A stretch of DNA of 64,000 nt from Caryophanales bacterium UBA5603 (GCA_002424815.1 DILB01000018.1:1-64000); one strand, 5' to 3'. Counted from the first letter of the stretch, positions 26,955 to 35,994 are shown. Translations and numbers: made by a program. The notes: generated by a model from the letters alone, not told the origin.

Positions 26955-27716
26955 ATGGCTTTGGTATTCTTAGATTTAGATGGTACGACTCTCGATCGAG
27001 GTCGTCCAGCATTTGGAATCATTGAAACAATCGCAGAATTAAAGCAAAAGGGACATCGGCCTGTCATAGCAACAGGAAGAGTTCCGCATTTGTTATATGG
27101 TATTGAGAAGATATTGGGTATCGAAGATTATATTGCCGCAAATGGTAATTTTATCAAATATAACGGTGAAGTGGTTTATCAAAGATTTATCTCGAAAGAA
27201 ACGGTTCAAAAAATGGTCGACTATTGTGATCGTTTGGGAATTGATTTAGTTCTTGAAGGATTGTATGATTATATTGCATTGTCGAAAAAAACATCGATGG
27301 TTGATGATTTCTCAGAAATATTCAATATTGAGTTTCCACGCATTGATCGAGAATATCATTTAAAAAATGATGTTCTTTCAATGGTTTTTTTTGATGATAC
27401 AAAAATTGAAGAAGTAAGAAAATTATTTCCCGAACTGGTTTTTAATCGCTCTAATCGTTTTGGTTACGATGTCAATCCTCAAGGTAATCTAAAAGCCGAT
27501 GGCATTAACTGGCTCGTCGAATATCTTGATTATCCCAAAGAAGATATTTATGCCATTGGCGACGGCATGAATGACATCACCATGTTAAAAGCTGTTGCAC
27601 ATGGAATTGCAATGGGAAATTCATATCCCGAGCTCAAGACGATTGCCCATCATATTACTGATAACGTCGATCAAGAAGGTGTCAGAAAAGCTTTAAAACA
27701 TTATGGGCTCATATAA
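26955..27716 (+). CDS. HAD-superfamily Cof-type phosphatase
   Basis: A 253-residue Cof/type IIB HAD hydrolase. Motif I is FLDLDGTTLD with the nucleophile Asp at the N-terminus, motif II is VIATGR, and motif IV is IGDGMNDITML near 200. The cap domain lies between motifs II and III. These enzymes dephosphorylate sugar phosphates or cofactors such as FMN; the substrate is unknown. An in-frame ATG at 26922 lies inside the SRP RNA 3' stem, so the start at 26955 with GGAGATGA upstream is chosen. Confidence 0.88.
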   Translation: MALVFLDLDGTTLDRGRPAFGIIETIAELKQKGHRPVIATGRVPHLLYGIEKILGIEDYIAANGNFIKYNGEVVYQRFISKETVQKMVDYCDRLGIDLVLEGLYDYIALSKKTSMVDDFSEIFNIEFPRIDREYHLKNDVLSMVFFDDTKIEEVRKLFPELVFNRSNRFGYDVNPQGNLKADGINWLVEYLDYPKEDIYAIGDGMNDITMLKAVAHGIAMGNSYPELKTIAHHITDNVDQEGVRKALKHYGLI

Positions 27717-27819
27717 TTATGATTGATATTAGATTACTATCTTCAAAAAGTTATTTTTGTTTATGAAAAACAGATAAATTTTATTAATTAAGTATCGTTG
27801 TAAAAAGGAGGTGTTTGAC

Positions 27820-29685
27820 ATGTATGATGCTATCGTCATTGGCGGCGGACACGCTGGCAGTGAAGCGGCACTCGCTTTGGCTAGACTCAATCATAAAACC
27901 TTACTTGTGACTGGAAATATCAAGATGATCGCAACCATGCCATGTAATCCTTCCATTGGTGGACCAGCCAAAGGAACTTTGGTTCGTGAAATCGATGCTT
28001 TAGGCGGCGAAATGGGAAAGATCGCTGACAAAACAGCATTACAGATGAAAATGCTGAATCATTCAAAAGGACCCGCCGTTAGAGCACTACGCGCTCAATC
28101 TGATAAAGTCTTATATCCAATGGAAATGCAAAAAACTCTTTTTAGTCAAAAAAAACTCGATATTCAAGAAGCTTATGTGAAAAACTTACTTGTGGATGAA
28201 AATGTTTGCCATGGCGTCGTTTTGGAATCAGGAGAAACCATTGAATCTAAAACAGTGATATTAACCACCGGAACTTATATGGAAAGCGTCGTTTTAGTTG
28301 GTTCCACCTCAACGCCAGAAGGTCCTGATAAACAAAAACCCTCTTATGGTCTTTCAAAGCATTTGCGTGAACTTGGCATGGAGACCTTTCGACTTAAGAC
28401 TGGTACGCCACCAAGAATTAAAACATCGTCCGTCGATTTTAGTAAGATGGAACTGAGTCCGGGGGATCACTTTAAATACCATTTCAGTTATGATGAATCG
28501 GTCTTTAAATCGCTTGAAAAAGAATGGCCATGTTACCTCATTCATACAGCACCAATCACGCATGAAATTATTCATGCAAATCTCCGAAAATCCGCTATGT
28601 ATAGCGGTTTAGTAAAAGGGGTTGGCCCGAGATATTGTCCCTCGATTGAAGATAAACTAGTACGATTTTCTGATAAGGAACGTCATCAGTTGTTTATTGA
28701 ACCAGAAAGTCAATTCATTGATGAAGTGTACTTGCAAGGTTTTTCAACGTCCATGCCTCATGATGTTCAAGAAGCCATGGTTCGTTCTTTACCCGGTCTT
28801 GAAAATGCCATCATTGCCAAATATGCTTATGCCATTGAATATGATGCCATTCATCCGACAGATCTATGGCCGACTTTAGAATCAAAGAAAATTGAAAATC
28901 TCTTTTTTGCTGGTCAAGTCAACGGAACATCAGGGTATGAAGAAGCAGCTTGTCAAGGATTGATGGCAGGCATTAATGCTTCCCATAAAATGAATAAAAA
29001 AGAACCTTTTATTCTCCGTCGTAATGAAGCTTATATCGGCGTATTAATCGATGATTTAGTTACAAAAGGAGTCATGGATCCATATCGAATGTTAACTTCA
29101 AGGGCTGAGTTTCGATTATTGCTTCGTCATGATAATGCCGATATTCGTTTGACCGAAAAAGGATATCTTATCGGACTCATTAACGAAGAAAGATATCGAC
29201 AATATCTTCAAAAGATTGAAGCGATTCAACTTGAAACCCAGCGACTAAAACAAATATTTGTTAATCCTAGCGAAATCGTCAACCAAAAACTTCGTCAATT
29301 CAAATCCGGTGAACTCAAAGAAAAATCGTCATTGATTGATCTTCTAAAACGCCCAGAATTATCTTATAGTGATGTTTTATCTTTAGTGGATGAGACAAGT
29401 ATATTGCCTGATTCAGTCACCGAACAAATAGAAATCGAAATCACTTATGAAGGATATATCAAAAAAGCCATTAAAGAAGCTGAAAAATTGCTTAAAGAAG
29501 AAATCATTCCGATACCCAGTGATTTTGATTATTCTAAATTACATAATATTGCTTTGGAAGCTCAGATGAAGCTTGCAAAAATTCGGCCATTAACCATAGG
29601 ACAAGCCTCTCGCATCAGCGGTGTCAATCCCGCTGATATTCAAATGTTAGTCATGCAAGTTAAAGAATCAAGAATTAAATCATAA
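27820..29685 (+). CDS. mnmG: tRNA uridine-5-carboxymethylaminomethyl modification enzyme
   Basis: A 621-residue FAD protein of the MnmG/GidA family, which with MnmE modifies U34 of tRNAs. It opens with the dinucleotide-binding motif IVIGGGHAGSEAAL, followed by MPCNPSIGGPAKG near 47-59 and the GTSGYEEAACQGLMAGINA block near 370. The C-terminal helical MnmE/tRNA-binding region is complete. A GTG at 27811 is in frame, but AAAAAGGAGGTG is placed for the ATG at 27820. Gene order mnmG-rsmG-...-parA-parB is typical of the origin region in Firmicutes. Confidence 0.96.
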   Translation: MYDAIVIGGGHAGSEAALALARLNHKTLLVTGNIKMIATMPCNPSIGGPAKGTLVREIDALGGEMGKIADKTALQMKMLNHSKGPAVRALRAQSDKVLYPMEMQKTLFSQKKLDIQEAYVKNLLVDENVCHGVVLESGETIESKTVILTTGTYMESVVLVGSTSTPEGPDKQKPSYGLSKHLRELGMETFRLKTGTPPRIKTSSVDFSKMELSPGDHFKYHFSYDESVFKSLEKEWPCYLIHTAPITHEIIHANLRKSAMYSGLVKGVGPRYCPSIEDKLVRFSDKERHQLFIEPESQFIDEVYLQGFSTSMPHDVQEAMVRSLPGLENAIIAKYAYAIEYDAIHPTDLWPTLESKKIENLFFAGQVNGTSGYEEAACQGLMAGINASHKMNKKEPFILRRNEAYIGVLIDDLVTKGVMDPYRMLTSRAEFRLLLRHDNADIRLTEKGYLIGLINEERYRQYLQKIEAIQLETQRLKQIFVNPSEIVNQKLRQFKSGELKEKSSLIDLLKRPELSYSDVLSLVDETSILPDSVTEQIEIEITYEGYIKKAIKEAEKLLKEEIIPIPSDFDYSKLHNIALEAQMKLAKIRPLTIGQASRISGVNPADIQMLVMQVKESRIKS

Positions 29686-29693
29686 AGCATTAT

Positions 29694-29718
29694 TGGTCTG
29701 GTCTTCCAGACCATTTTT
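29694..29718 (+). terminator. terminator of mnmG
   Basis: Eight-base stem TGGTCTGG/CCAGACCA with a TCTT loop, then TTTTT. Confidence 0.85.
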
Positions 29719-29760
29719 AATTTGGGAATATTAAAAGGAATATGATTATTTCATGCGGTG

Positions 29761-29769
29761 TGGTAAAAT
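29761..29769 (+). promoter_or_regulatory. extended -10 promoter of the rsmG-parAB unit
   Basis: TGgTAAAAT only 18 bases before the rsmG start codon, implying a very short 5' leader that begins about at the ribosome binding site. Confidence 0.45.
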
Positions 29770-29786
29770 ACTTTTAAGGTGATATT

Positions 29787-30479
29787 GTGTCTATAATGTT
29801 TGATCATGCGCTAGAAACTCTTGGCTTGAAATTAACCGAATCCATGCGCGAACAGTTTGAAACATATTATGAATTTCTGATTCAACAAAATTCAGTGATG
29901 AATTTGACCGCAATCACGAATCGGGATGAGGTTTATCTCAAACATTTTTTTGATTCACTCTGTCTTCTTAAAGTAGGCTCTTTTAAAGATAAAAAATTGA
30001 TTGATGTGGGTTCTGGAGCAGGATTTCCATCCTTACCGCTGAAAATAGTCGATCCTTCCATCAAAGTCACCATCATAGATGCGCTTCAAAAACGCATTGA
30101 TTTTCTTTTGACTTTATCAGAAAAATTAAGCATCCATGATAACGCTCTAATTCATGGCAGAATCGAAGAACACAAAAAATTGAATTACTATGATATCGTA
30201 ACCGCAAGAGCAGTCGCAAGATTAAATGTGTTAACCGAATTATGTCTGCCTTTTGTTAAAATAGGAGGACTCTTCATCGCGATGAAATCAATTCATTATA
30301 TTGATGAGTTAGAAGAAGCCGATAATGCCATCAAAAAACTTGGTGGAAAATTAAAAGAGATCATGGTTTATCCTTTAAATAGCGAACTTAGTCATGTATT
30401 AATCATCATAGAGAAAATCAGTAAGACTGAAGATAAATATCCTAGGTCATATGGACTAATTAAGAAAAAACCTTTATAG
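29787..30479 (+). CDS. rsmG: 16S rRNA (guanine-N7) methyltransferase
   Basis: A 230-residue RsmG/GidB methylating G527 of 16S rRNA with S-adenosylmethionine. The SAM-binding motif is IDVGSGAGFPSLPL near 71-84, followed by VTIIDALQKRIDFL; NLTAI near 40 and VTARAVARL near 135 are family landmarks. The GTG at 29787, four bases after AAGGTGA, is chosen; an ATG at 29796 is possible. It is the first gene of a run continuing through two membrane proteins to parA and parB. Confidence 0.95.
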   Translation: MSIMFDHALETLGLKLTESMREQFETYYEFLIQQNSVMNLTAITNRDEVYLKHFFDSLCLLKVGSFKDKKLIDVGSGAGFPSLPLKIVDPSIKVTIIDALQKRIDFLLTLSEKLSIHDNALIHGRIEEHKKLNYYDIVTARAVARLNVLTELCLPFVKIGGLFIAMKSIHYIDELEEADNAIKKLGGKLKEIMVYPLNSELSHVLIIIEKISKTEDKYPRSYGLIKKKPL

Positions 30480-30493
30480 GAGGAGGTGACTCC

Positions 30494-31687
30494 ATGCAAC
30501 GTAAACAGACCTACAGTTTTCCAGAAATCGAAGATTACCGTGAACAACTCGAAATCAAACATCTTCGTTCAAAAAATCATATTATTTTAGGCATTATCTT
30601 TTTCTTTATGCTCATTACCATGGCTTATATGATTTTTGGGGGATTTGAACTGGTATATATCCTGTCATTATTAGTTGGATTCCTTGGGGTGATTTTCTTT
30701 AACATTGCATCATTGGCCTATGGGAATGAAGACTCCAGTTTTTATAATCTTAACAAATTCATTACTTCACTCGGCGTTTTTGGCTTAGCTACAGCAATGA
30801 TATTTATTTTCAAATCACCGAGTTTTATCTCTGGTTTGTTTATTGCATATGCCATCGCGGCTTTTTATCAAGATCTCAAAGTCATTTTAATCAGTGATCT
30901 TTATTTGTTTTTCACCATATTGATGATTATGTGGAATTATCCAGAGTATTTATCGTTTGACAATGCACAGGTTGAAACCGACTTTGGAACCTTCTTTTTT
31001 ATCATTCTTTTTGTATTATTATTAACAATTTCTTCTTACATTATCATCAAGCAAAAACGTTTTTTATATAATCAATTAGCACTCTCGAAAGAATCGGAGT
31101 TTCGAAACATTGATCTTCTGATTAGCGCTGAAAAGGAAGCAATTAAACGTAAAATAGAAATTTCAAAGTATTATAGAGCGGTTGAATCGTTTACTCAAGC
31201 ATTTTCAGAGAAATTAAAGATAGATAATATTTTTTCAGAAAAGCTGAAAATTATGTTGGCTATGGAGAAAGGAACGCCTGTATCAACGCTTTTAAGTAAA
31301 TACCCTCATTATACGTCGGCAGATTTAATCCATATTGAAGATCTCCTCATTTCTGCAAATCATAAATTGCGTAAAACAATCATCAAAATCAGTAAAATGC
31401 GCGATCTTGTCATCAAAAAACGTGAAATATTTTCTGAAACACAGTTGAAGAGTTTCAACCAACCATCAGACTCTTTAGAAATTAAAATTATCGCCTTTTC
31501 AGTTTTTTATGTGTCGCTGCGCCTTGGAAGCGAGTTGTTAAAACCACTCTCTTCACAAGAGATATATAACATCTTAATTTATACCGACTATTATTATTAT
31601 AACGATCCTCAAATCATGCATATCTATCAAGAAAACCACGAAGTATTTGATACCATTGTTAATGATTATATAGGGAGGAATTTATAA
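30494..31687 (+). CDS. membrane protein with helical, decayed HD-GYP-like tail (first of pair)
   Basis: A 397-residue protein. About six or seven membrane segments fill residues 35-190; the cytoplasmic half (200-397) is helical. Its final part (KIIAFSVFYVSLRL through LSSQEIYNIL to DPQIM) follows the spacing of the HD-GYP C-terminal helices (RIIAIADVYDAL, LSHEEA, FDPEVV), but the catalytic His/Asp residues are absent. The next gene has the same layout, and the two overlap by one base. Both lie between rsmG and parA, where Bacillus has noc-type genes. The AGGAGGTGACTCC ribosome binding site is strong. Function unknown. Confidence 0.6.
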   Translation: MQRKQTYSFPEIEDYREQLEIKHLRSKNHIILGIIFFFMLITMAYMIFGGFELVYILSLLVGFLGVIFFNIASLAYGNEDSSFYNLNKFITSLGVFGLATAMIFIFKSPSFISGLFIAYAIAAFYQDLKVILISDLYLFFTILMIMWNYPEYLSFDNAQVETDFGTFFFIILFVLLLTISSYIIIKQKRFLYNQLALSKESEFRNIDLLISAEKEAIKRKIEISKYYRAVESFTQAFSEKLKIDNIFSEKLKIMLAMEKGTPVSTLLSKYPHYTSADLIHIEDLLISANHKLRKTIIKISKMRDLVIKKREIFSETQLKSFNQPSDSLEIKIIAFSVFYVSLRLGSELLKPLSSQEIYNILIYTDYYYYNDPQIMHIYQENHEVFDTIVNDYIGRNL

Positions 31688-32874
31688 TGAAAAATTTCTT
31701 CCGTCGAGTATTTAATACAGAATTTTTGCCCATGAGTGAAGTGCGTAAAATCAAAGTGGTTTTGGTTATGGTTTTTCTGATGTTGGTCACGGCCATCACC
31801 ATTCCTTTATCAATCTTCTTTGATTATCAAACGGGCTTTAAAATCGTTGCGATGGCAATGCTTGTGATCGTACTGATTTTAATCATTGTTTTAATCCGTA
31901 TTAAGAAAATCATGGCCGCCATTCAAATTTCAATCATTTATACCATTGCATTAACCTTCTTTTATATGCAAGGAACAAGCAGTTTTTATGCTTATATGTT
32001 TTTCTTTATTGGATTAACAGTGATTGTGTTTTATCAAGAATTATTTTCTTATTTAACGTACGGAACCTTTGTTGTAGCGTTAGGGGTATACTATGTTATT
32101 CGTCATCAAGCAAACCTTGCTGGTGCCACACTTATTGTGGGATCCGTCTATGTTTATATTGCGATTCTCGCATTATTTTATTTTATCCTTTTGTTACAAG
32201 TGCTTTATAACGAAAAACTATACACCGATTTAAATTATGAATGGGTTCGTATGATTCATATTATCGATAAATATCAAGACGATACCATGTCTTATATTGA
32301 AGATATTCGCAAACAAAAACATTTAGATCCTGTTTATGAAAATATTGCTTTTCAAAAAGCCGTCGGAGAAATCAGTGTTTTTATGTACGAACAATTTCGA
32401 GATCGCGGAAAAGAAATTGGTAACGTTTTAGACTTGTTCATCTACATCCACGAAAAAGGGATTGATCACATTCTTGCGAGTGAAGAGTTAAGCGTTTCAA
32501 CAAAAAAAGTAGCGAATCGACTTTACAAATATCTATTAAACCGTCGTTCTAATATGATTTCAATCATCTATAATTTCTATACACGTTTTTGTGAGACCAC
32601 ACCGTATCGTGATAATCGATATGAATACTCCTTAGATAAGCTTGCATTGACCAATGACGAACGCATTATCGCAATGGCTCTATTATATGCTTATCTAGCG
32701 AATGAAGTCTCTAAAGCCGATGATTGGGGACAGATGACTCAAGTAATGTCTCATGAAGAGATTTATGAATGGTTCACTTCTGCAGAGATGACAGAATTTT
32801 TAAGTGATGCTCAAATCGAATTTTTTAAGGATAACGCCGAATTGTTCAAAGAACATCTCGGTAAGAAAGTGTAA
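31687..32874 (+). CDS. membrane protein with helical, decayed HD-GYP-like tail (second of pair)
   Basis: A 395-residue protein with the same design as the gene before it: about six membrane segments in residues 25-180, then a cytoplasmic helical region. Near the end, RIIAMALLYAYLAN, then MSHEEIYEWF and LSDAQIEFF, align with the end of HD-GYP cyclic-di-GMP phosphodiesterases, but no HD or GYP motif is present, so catalysis is unlikely. It starts one base inside the upstream stop and ends 12 bases before parA. A role as a membrane sensor or as a membrane partner for ParAB is inference from position only. Confidence 0.6.
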   Translation: MKNFFRRVFNTEFLPMSEVRKIKVVLVMVFLMLVTAITIPLSIFFDYQTGFKIVAMAMLVIVLILIIVLIRIKKIMAAIQISIIYTIALTFFYMQGTSSFYAYMFFFIGLTVIVFYQELFSYLTYGTFVVALGVYYVIRHQANLAGATLIVGSVYVYIAILALFYFILLLQVLYNEKLYTDLNYEWVRMIHIIDKYQDDTMSYIEDIRKQKHLDPVYENIAFQKAVGEISVFMYEQFRDRGKEIGNVLDLFIYIHEKGIDHILASEELSVSTKKVANRLYKYLLNRRSNMISIIYNFYTRFCETTPYRDNRYEYSLDKLALTNDERIIAMALLYAYLANEVSKADDWGQMTQVMSHEEIYEWFTSAEMTEFLSDAQIEFFKDNAELFKEHLGKKV

Positions 32875-32886
32875 CGAGGTAGACTT

Positions 32887-33663
32887 ATGAACAGTATTGT
32901 TATTTCAATCGCTAATCAAAAAGGCGGCGTAGGAAAAACCACAACCGCTATCAATCTAGCTAGTTCACTAACTTATTTAGATAAAAAAGTTCTTTTAATT
33001 GATCTAGACTATCAAGCGAACGCAACCACTTGCATGGGAATCAATCGAGGCAGTTTCAAAAATAGCATTTTTGATTGCTTGACAGAAGAAGCGGTTTTAT
33101 CCGAAGCGATTATAAAAACTGAAAATCCCTTAATTGATGTGTTGCCGGCTAGAACCGTCGTTGAAGGAATTGAAGAGAAAATCATCGCTAATTCCAACCG
33201 TGATTTCATTCTTCATACACAATTGAAGCTTGTAAAAGATAACTATGATTATATCTTAATTGATTGCCCGCCCTCGCTGGGGTTTGTGACCATCAATGCA
33301 ATGGTTGCTTCTGATGGGATTATTATCCCTGTTCAATGTGAATTTCTTGCGATGGATGGCTTGACTCAATTATTAAATACCATTCGGTTAGTCCAAGCAA
33401 AGAAAAAAGTAAATAGAGAAAGTTTGACGATTTATGGTGTTTTATTGACCATGCTCGATACGCGATCATCTTCTGGTTTTCAAGTCGTCAATGAAATCAA
33501 AACTTATTTCGGAGAACGTGTCTTCCAAACCATCATTCCTCGTAATGTTAGTTGTTCGAATGCGACATTTTATGGTGTGCCGGTTACCGAATTTTCTCCA
33601 AAAAGTAAATCATCCATCAGTTATCGGCAATTAGCCAAAGAGGTGACATCACGCCATGGTTAA
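32887..33663 (+). CDS. parA: chromosome partitioning ATPase ParA (Soj)
   Basis: A 258-residue ParA/Soj ATPase without the long N-terminal HTH of plasmid ParA. The deviant Walker A is KGGVGKTT (12-19), Walker A' is LLIDLDYQANAT near 38-49, and Walker B is YILIDCPPSLG near 121-131. ATP-dimer binding to DNA drives movement of ParB-parS complexes. Its end overlaps parB by eight bases. Ribosome binding site AACGAGGTAG. Confidence 0.96.
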   Translation: MNSIVISIANQKGGVGKTTTAINLASSLTYLDKKVLLIDLDYQANATTCMGINRGSFKNSIFDCLTEEAVLSEAIIKTENPLIDVLPARTVVEGIEEKIIANSNRDFILHTQLKLVKDNYDYILIDCPPSLGFVTINAMVASDGIIIPVQCEFLAMDGLTQLLNTIRLVQAKKKVNRESLTIYGVLLTMLDTRSSSGFQVVNEIKTYFGERVFQTIIPRNVSCSNATFYGVPVTEFSPKSKSSISYRQLAKEVTSRHG

Positions 33664-34513
33664 AAGTACATTAGTAAAGCGCGGGCTTTCTGATTTATTG
33701 GAAGAAAACGAGAATCTTAATGTTGGTAAGGAAGAAGTCTTAGATATCTCCCTTGATTTAATTGCGCCTAATCCTTTTCAACCGCGCAAACATTTTGATG
33801 AGACCAGTTTAAATGAATTAGCCGAATCTATTCGAACCAATGGGGTTCTTCAACCCGTTATCATTAAAAAAGTTCATAACGGGTATTTACTGGTGGCGGG
33901 TGAACGTCGATGTAAAGCCGCTAAAATTGCAGGATTTTCAACAATACCAGCGATTGTTCGTGATTATAATAACGAATACCTGGCCGAACTTGCGTTATTA
34001 GAAAACATTCAACGTGAGGATTTGACGATTGTTGAAGAGGCAGAGGCTTATCAAAACGCCATTACCGCCCTTAATTTGACTCATCTTGAGTTAGCAATGA
34101 AAATTGGTAAAAGCCGTTCTTATGTTTCTAATACCTTAGGGATATTGACTTTGCCGCCCGCAGTCATTGAAGAAATTAATCGCGGGAACATCTCTATGGG
34201 ACATGCACGCGCGCTTAGTAAACTCAAAGATATTGACCGAATTCATAAAATCGCAGAGATGGTGATCAACGGACATTTGACCGTTCGAGATATTGAATCA
34301 TTAATAAAAACCGAGAAAAAGAAAAAAGAAATTAAAAAAAGAGAAGTGCCAGAGAATTTAGCTACAGGATTAAAAAACACTAAATCAAAAATTGATGCAA
34401 CTTTACATCTTGTTAAACCTGTTAAAATTAATGAAAATCGTTTAATTATTTCGTTTGATTCATTGTCGGAATTAGATGAATTTTTCGATATGATTTCGAA
34501 AAAGGAATCCTAG
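33656..34513 (+). CDS. parB: chromosome partitioning protein ParB (Spo0J)
   Basis: A 285-residue ParB/Spo0J. ISLDLIAPNPFQPRKHFDE starts the CTP-binding N-domain; GERRCKAAK is the GERR box; ENIQREDLTIVEEAEAY and the HTH (LELAMKIGKSRSYVSN) follow, with a C-terminal dimerisation part after a Lys-rich linker. It loads at parS sites. I did not notice a consensus parS site in this window. The gene overlaps parA and is followed at once by DUF951. Confidence 0.95.
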   Translation: MVKSTLVKRGLSDLLEENENLNVGKEEVLDISLDLIAPNPFQPRKHFDETSLNELAESIRTNGVLQPVIIKKVHNGYLLVAGERRCKAAKIAGFSTIPAIVRDYNNEYLAELALLENIQREDLTIVEEAEAYQNAITALNLTHLELAMKIGKSRSYVSNTLGILTLPPAVIEEINRGNISMGHARALSKLKDIDRIHKIAEMVINGHLTVRDIESLIKTEKKKKEIKKREVPENLATGLKNTKSKIDATLHLVKPVKINENRLIISFDSLSELDEFFDMISKKES

Positions 34514-34515
34514 TT

Positions 34516-34734
34516 ATGATTGCGCCTGAGATTCATCTGGGTAGTGTTGTTGTATTAAAAAAAGGACATCCCTGTGGTACAAATAAATGGGAGATTGTCC
34601 GTTTTGGAGCCGATTGTAAAATTAAATGTCTCGGTTGCGGAAGAATTGTCTTGATTGATCGCCCAACCTTAAAGAAAGCTATTAAGAAAGTGATGGATGA
34701 ATCCAATGCTGGAATTAATGAAAGCAATCATTAA
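34516..34734 (+). CDS. DUF951 family protein (YyzM-like)
   Basis: A 72-residue protein of the DUF951 family. It has the conserved LGSVVVLKKGHPCG at residues 7-20, NKWEIVRFGADCKIKC and a CLGCGR knuckle, so it probably binds a metal through Cys residues (CKIKCLGC). It lies right after parB as in other Firmicutes; function not established to my knowledge. Length is typical. It overlaps the MazG-like gene by 38 bases. Confidence 0.8.
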   Translation: MIAPEIHLGSVVVLKKGHPCGTNKWEIVRFGADCKIKCLGCGRIVLIDRPTLKKAIKKVMDESNAGINESNH

Positions 34735-34987
34735 ATATCGAGATGAACAAGGGTGGAAAGAACACGATACCCCTGAAGCGTTAGCAAAATCAATTATTAT
34801 TGAAGCGGCTGAACTATTAGAAAATTATCAATGGACAGATCAAAAACCGAATTTTGAAAATGTAAAAGAAGAACTCGCAGACGTTTTGATGTACACTTTA
34901 GCAATGATCAATGATTTGGGGTTAGATCCTGAAAAAATCATCTATGAAAAGATGATAAAAAATAATATCAAATATCCAAAACCCTAA
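34697..34987 (+). CDS. MazG-like nucleotide pyrophosphohydrolase
   Basis: A 96-residue small all-alpha NTP pyrophosphohydrolase. The metal-binding pattern is present: EAAELLE near 38-44 and EELADVLMY near 60-68, plus IIYEKMIKNNIKYP at the end. Such enzymes clear non-canonical nucleoside triphosphates. Start choice is uncertain: ATGs at 34697 and 34706 both lie in the DUF951 coding region and neither has a strong ribosome binding site. It closes the rsmG-parAB run. Confidence 0.82.
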   Translation: MNPMLELMKAIIKYRDEQGWKEHDTPEALAKSIIIEAAELLENYQWTDQKPNFENVKEELADVLMYTLAMINDLGLDPEKIIYEKMIKNNIKYPKP

Positions 34988-35108
34988 TAAAATCAATCAT
35001 TTTGGATGAAAAAAGGCGATTATTAGCCATGATTTATCACAATTCACTGAATGTTGAAGCAAGAGATTGTATTTTTTTCCGAATGCCGGAACTTTATGAT
35101 TTTTTTAA

Positions 35109-35137
35109 TTGACAAACCATGTCATAAATAGTAAAAT
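35109..35137 (+). promoter_or_regulatory. promoter of the first tRNA run
   Basis: Consensus TTGACA, 17 bases, TAAAAT; 26 bases before the first tRNA. It is the strongest -35 in the window. Confidence 0.8.
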
Positions 35138-35163
35138 ATTACTCGCACTGAAAAGTGTATAGT

Positions 35164-35241
<78 letters not shown>

Positions 35242-35252
35242 TTTTTTTACCA

Positions 35253-35328
35253 GGGGTATTAGCTCAGATGGGAGAGCGCCTGCCTTGCAAGCAGGAGGTC
35301 AGCAGTTCGATCCTGCTATACTCCACCA
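35253..35328 (+). tRNA. tRNA-Ala (TGC), copy 1
   Basis: Acceptor GGGGTAT/ATACTCC, anticodon loop CTTGCAA, encoded CCA. Identical over its length to the second tRNA-Ala at 35919. Confidence 0.96.
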
Positions 35329-35342
35329 TTTGATTATTTCAC

Positions 35343-35419
35343 GGCGGTGTAGCTCAACTGGCTAGAGCGTACGGTTCATACCCGTGAGGTTGTGAGTTCA
35401 AGTCTCACCGCCGCTACCA
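35343..35419 (+). tRNA. tRNA-Met (CAT), probably elongator
   Basis: Acceptor GGCGGTG/CGCCGCT, loop TTCATAC, encoded CCA. It resembles what I recall of Bacillus elongator tRNA-Met, so it is assigned as elongator among the three CAT tRNAs here. Confidence 0.85.
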
Positions 35420-35441
35420 ATTTTGAAATTATCGAACATAT

Positions 35442-35518
35442 GGACCCGTAGCTCAGTTGGTTAGAGCTATCGGCTCATAACCGATTGGCCGTAGGTTCGA
35501 GTCCTACCGGGTCCACCA
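35442..35518 (+). tRNA. tRNA with CAT anticodon, probably tRNA-Ile2 (lysidine)
   Basis: Acceptor GGACCCG/CGGGTCC, loop CTCATAA, encoded CCA. The C4-G69 and C5-G68 pairs are known TilS recognition features, and the body resembles Bacillus minor tRNA-Ile. If so, it is the substrate of TilS encoded at 21833-23173. Confidence 0.75.
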
Positions 35519-35533
35519 ATCGTTCAAATTGCC

Positions 35534-35626
35534 GGAGAAATACCCAAGCCCGGTTGAAGGGATCGGTCTTGAAAACCGACAGGACGTGCGAGCGTCGCGG
35601 GGGTTCGAATCCCTCTTTCTCCGCCA
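35534..35626 (+). tRNA. tRNA-Ser (TGA)
   Basis: Class II tRNA with a long variable arm, 93 bases. Acceptor GGAGAAA/TTTCTCC, loop CTTGAAA, G discriminator, encoded CCA. Confidence 0.95.
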
Positions 35627-35630
35627 TTTT

Positions 35631-35707
35631 GCCGACTTAGCTCAACCCGGCAGAGCAACTGAATCGTAATCAGTAGGTTGTAGGTTCAATTCCTATAGTC
35701 GGCACCA
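35631..35707 (+). tRNA. tRNA-Thr (CGT)
   Basis: Acceptor GCCGACT/AGTCGGC, anticodon stem ACTGA/TCAGT, loop ATCGTAA, encoded CCA. Confidence 0.9.
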
Positions 35708-35746
35708 CGAAGTTTTACTAGCTCATTACCTAGAAGAGCTCGAAAT

Positions 35747-35822
35747 GACCCGCTAGCTCAGTCGGTAGAGCATTTGACTTTTAATCAAAGGGTCAGGCGT
35801 TCAAGTCGCCTGCGGGTCACCA
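35747..35822 (+). tRNA. tRNA-Lys (TTT)
   Basis: Acceptor GACCCGC/GCGGGTC, loop CTTTTAA, encoded CCA. Confidence 0.95.
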
Positions 35823-35829
35823 TTGAAAT

Positions 35830-35916
35830 GCCTGAGTGGCGGAATAGGTAGACGCGTTGGACTTAAAATCCAATGTCAGCAATGACGTGCCGGTTCAAGT
35901 CCGGCCTTGGGTACCA
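35830..35916 (+). tRNA. tRNA-Leu (TAA)
   Basis: Class II tRNA with a long variable arm. Acceptor GCCTGAG/CTTGGGT with three G-U pairs, loop CTTAAAA, encoded CCA. Confidence 0.92.
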
Positions 35917-35918
35917 CA

Positions 35919-35994
35919 GGGGTATTAGCTCAGATGGGAGAGCGCCTGCCTTGCAAGCAGGAGGTCAGCAGTTCGATCCTGCTATACTCCACCA
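35919..35994 (+). tRNA. tRNA-Ala (TGC), copy 2
   Basis: Base-for-base copy of the tRNA-Ala at 35253, including two bases of 5' flank (CA). A recent duplication or gene conversion. Confidence 0.96.
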
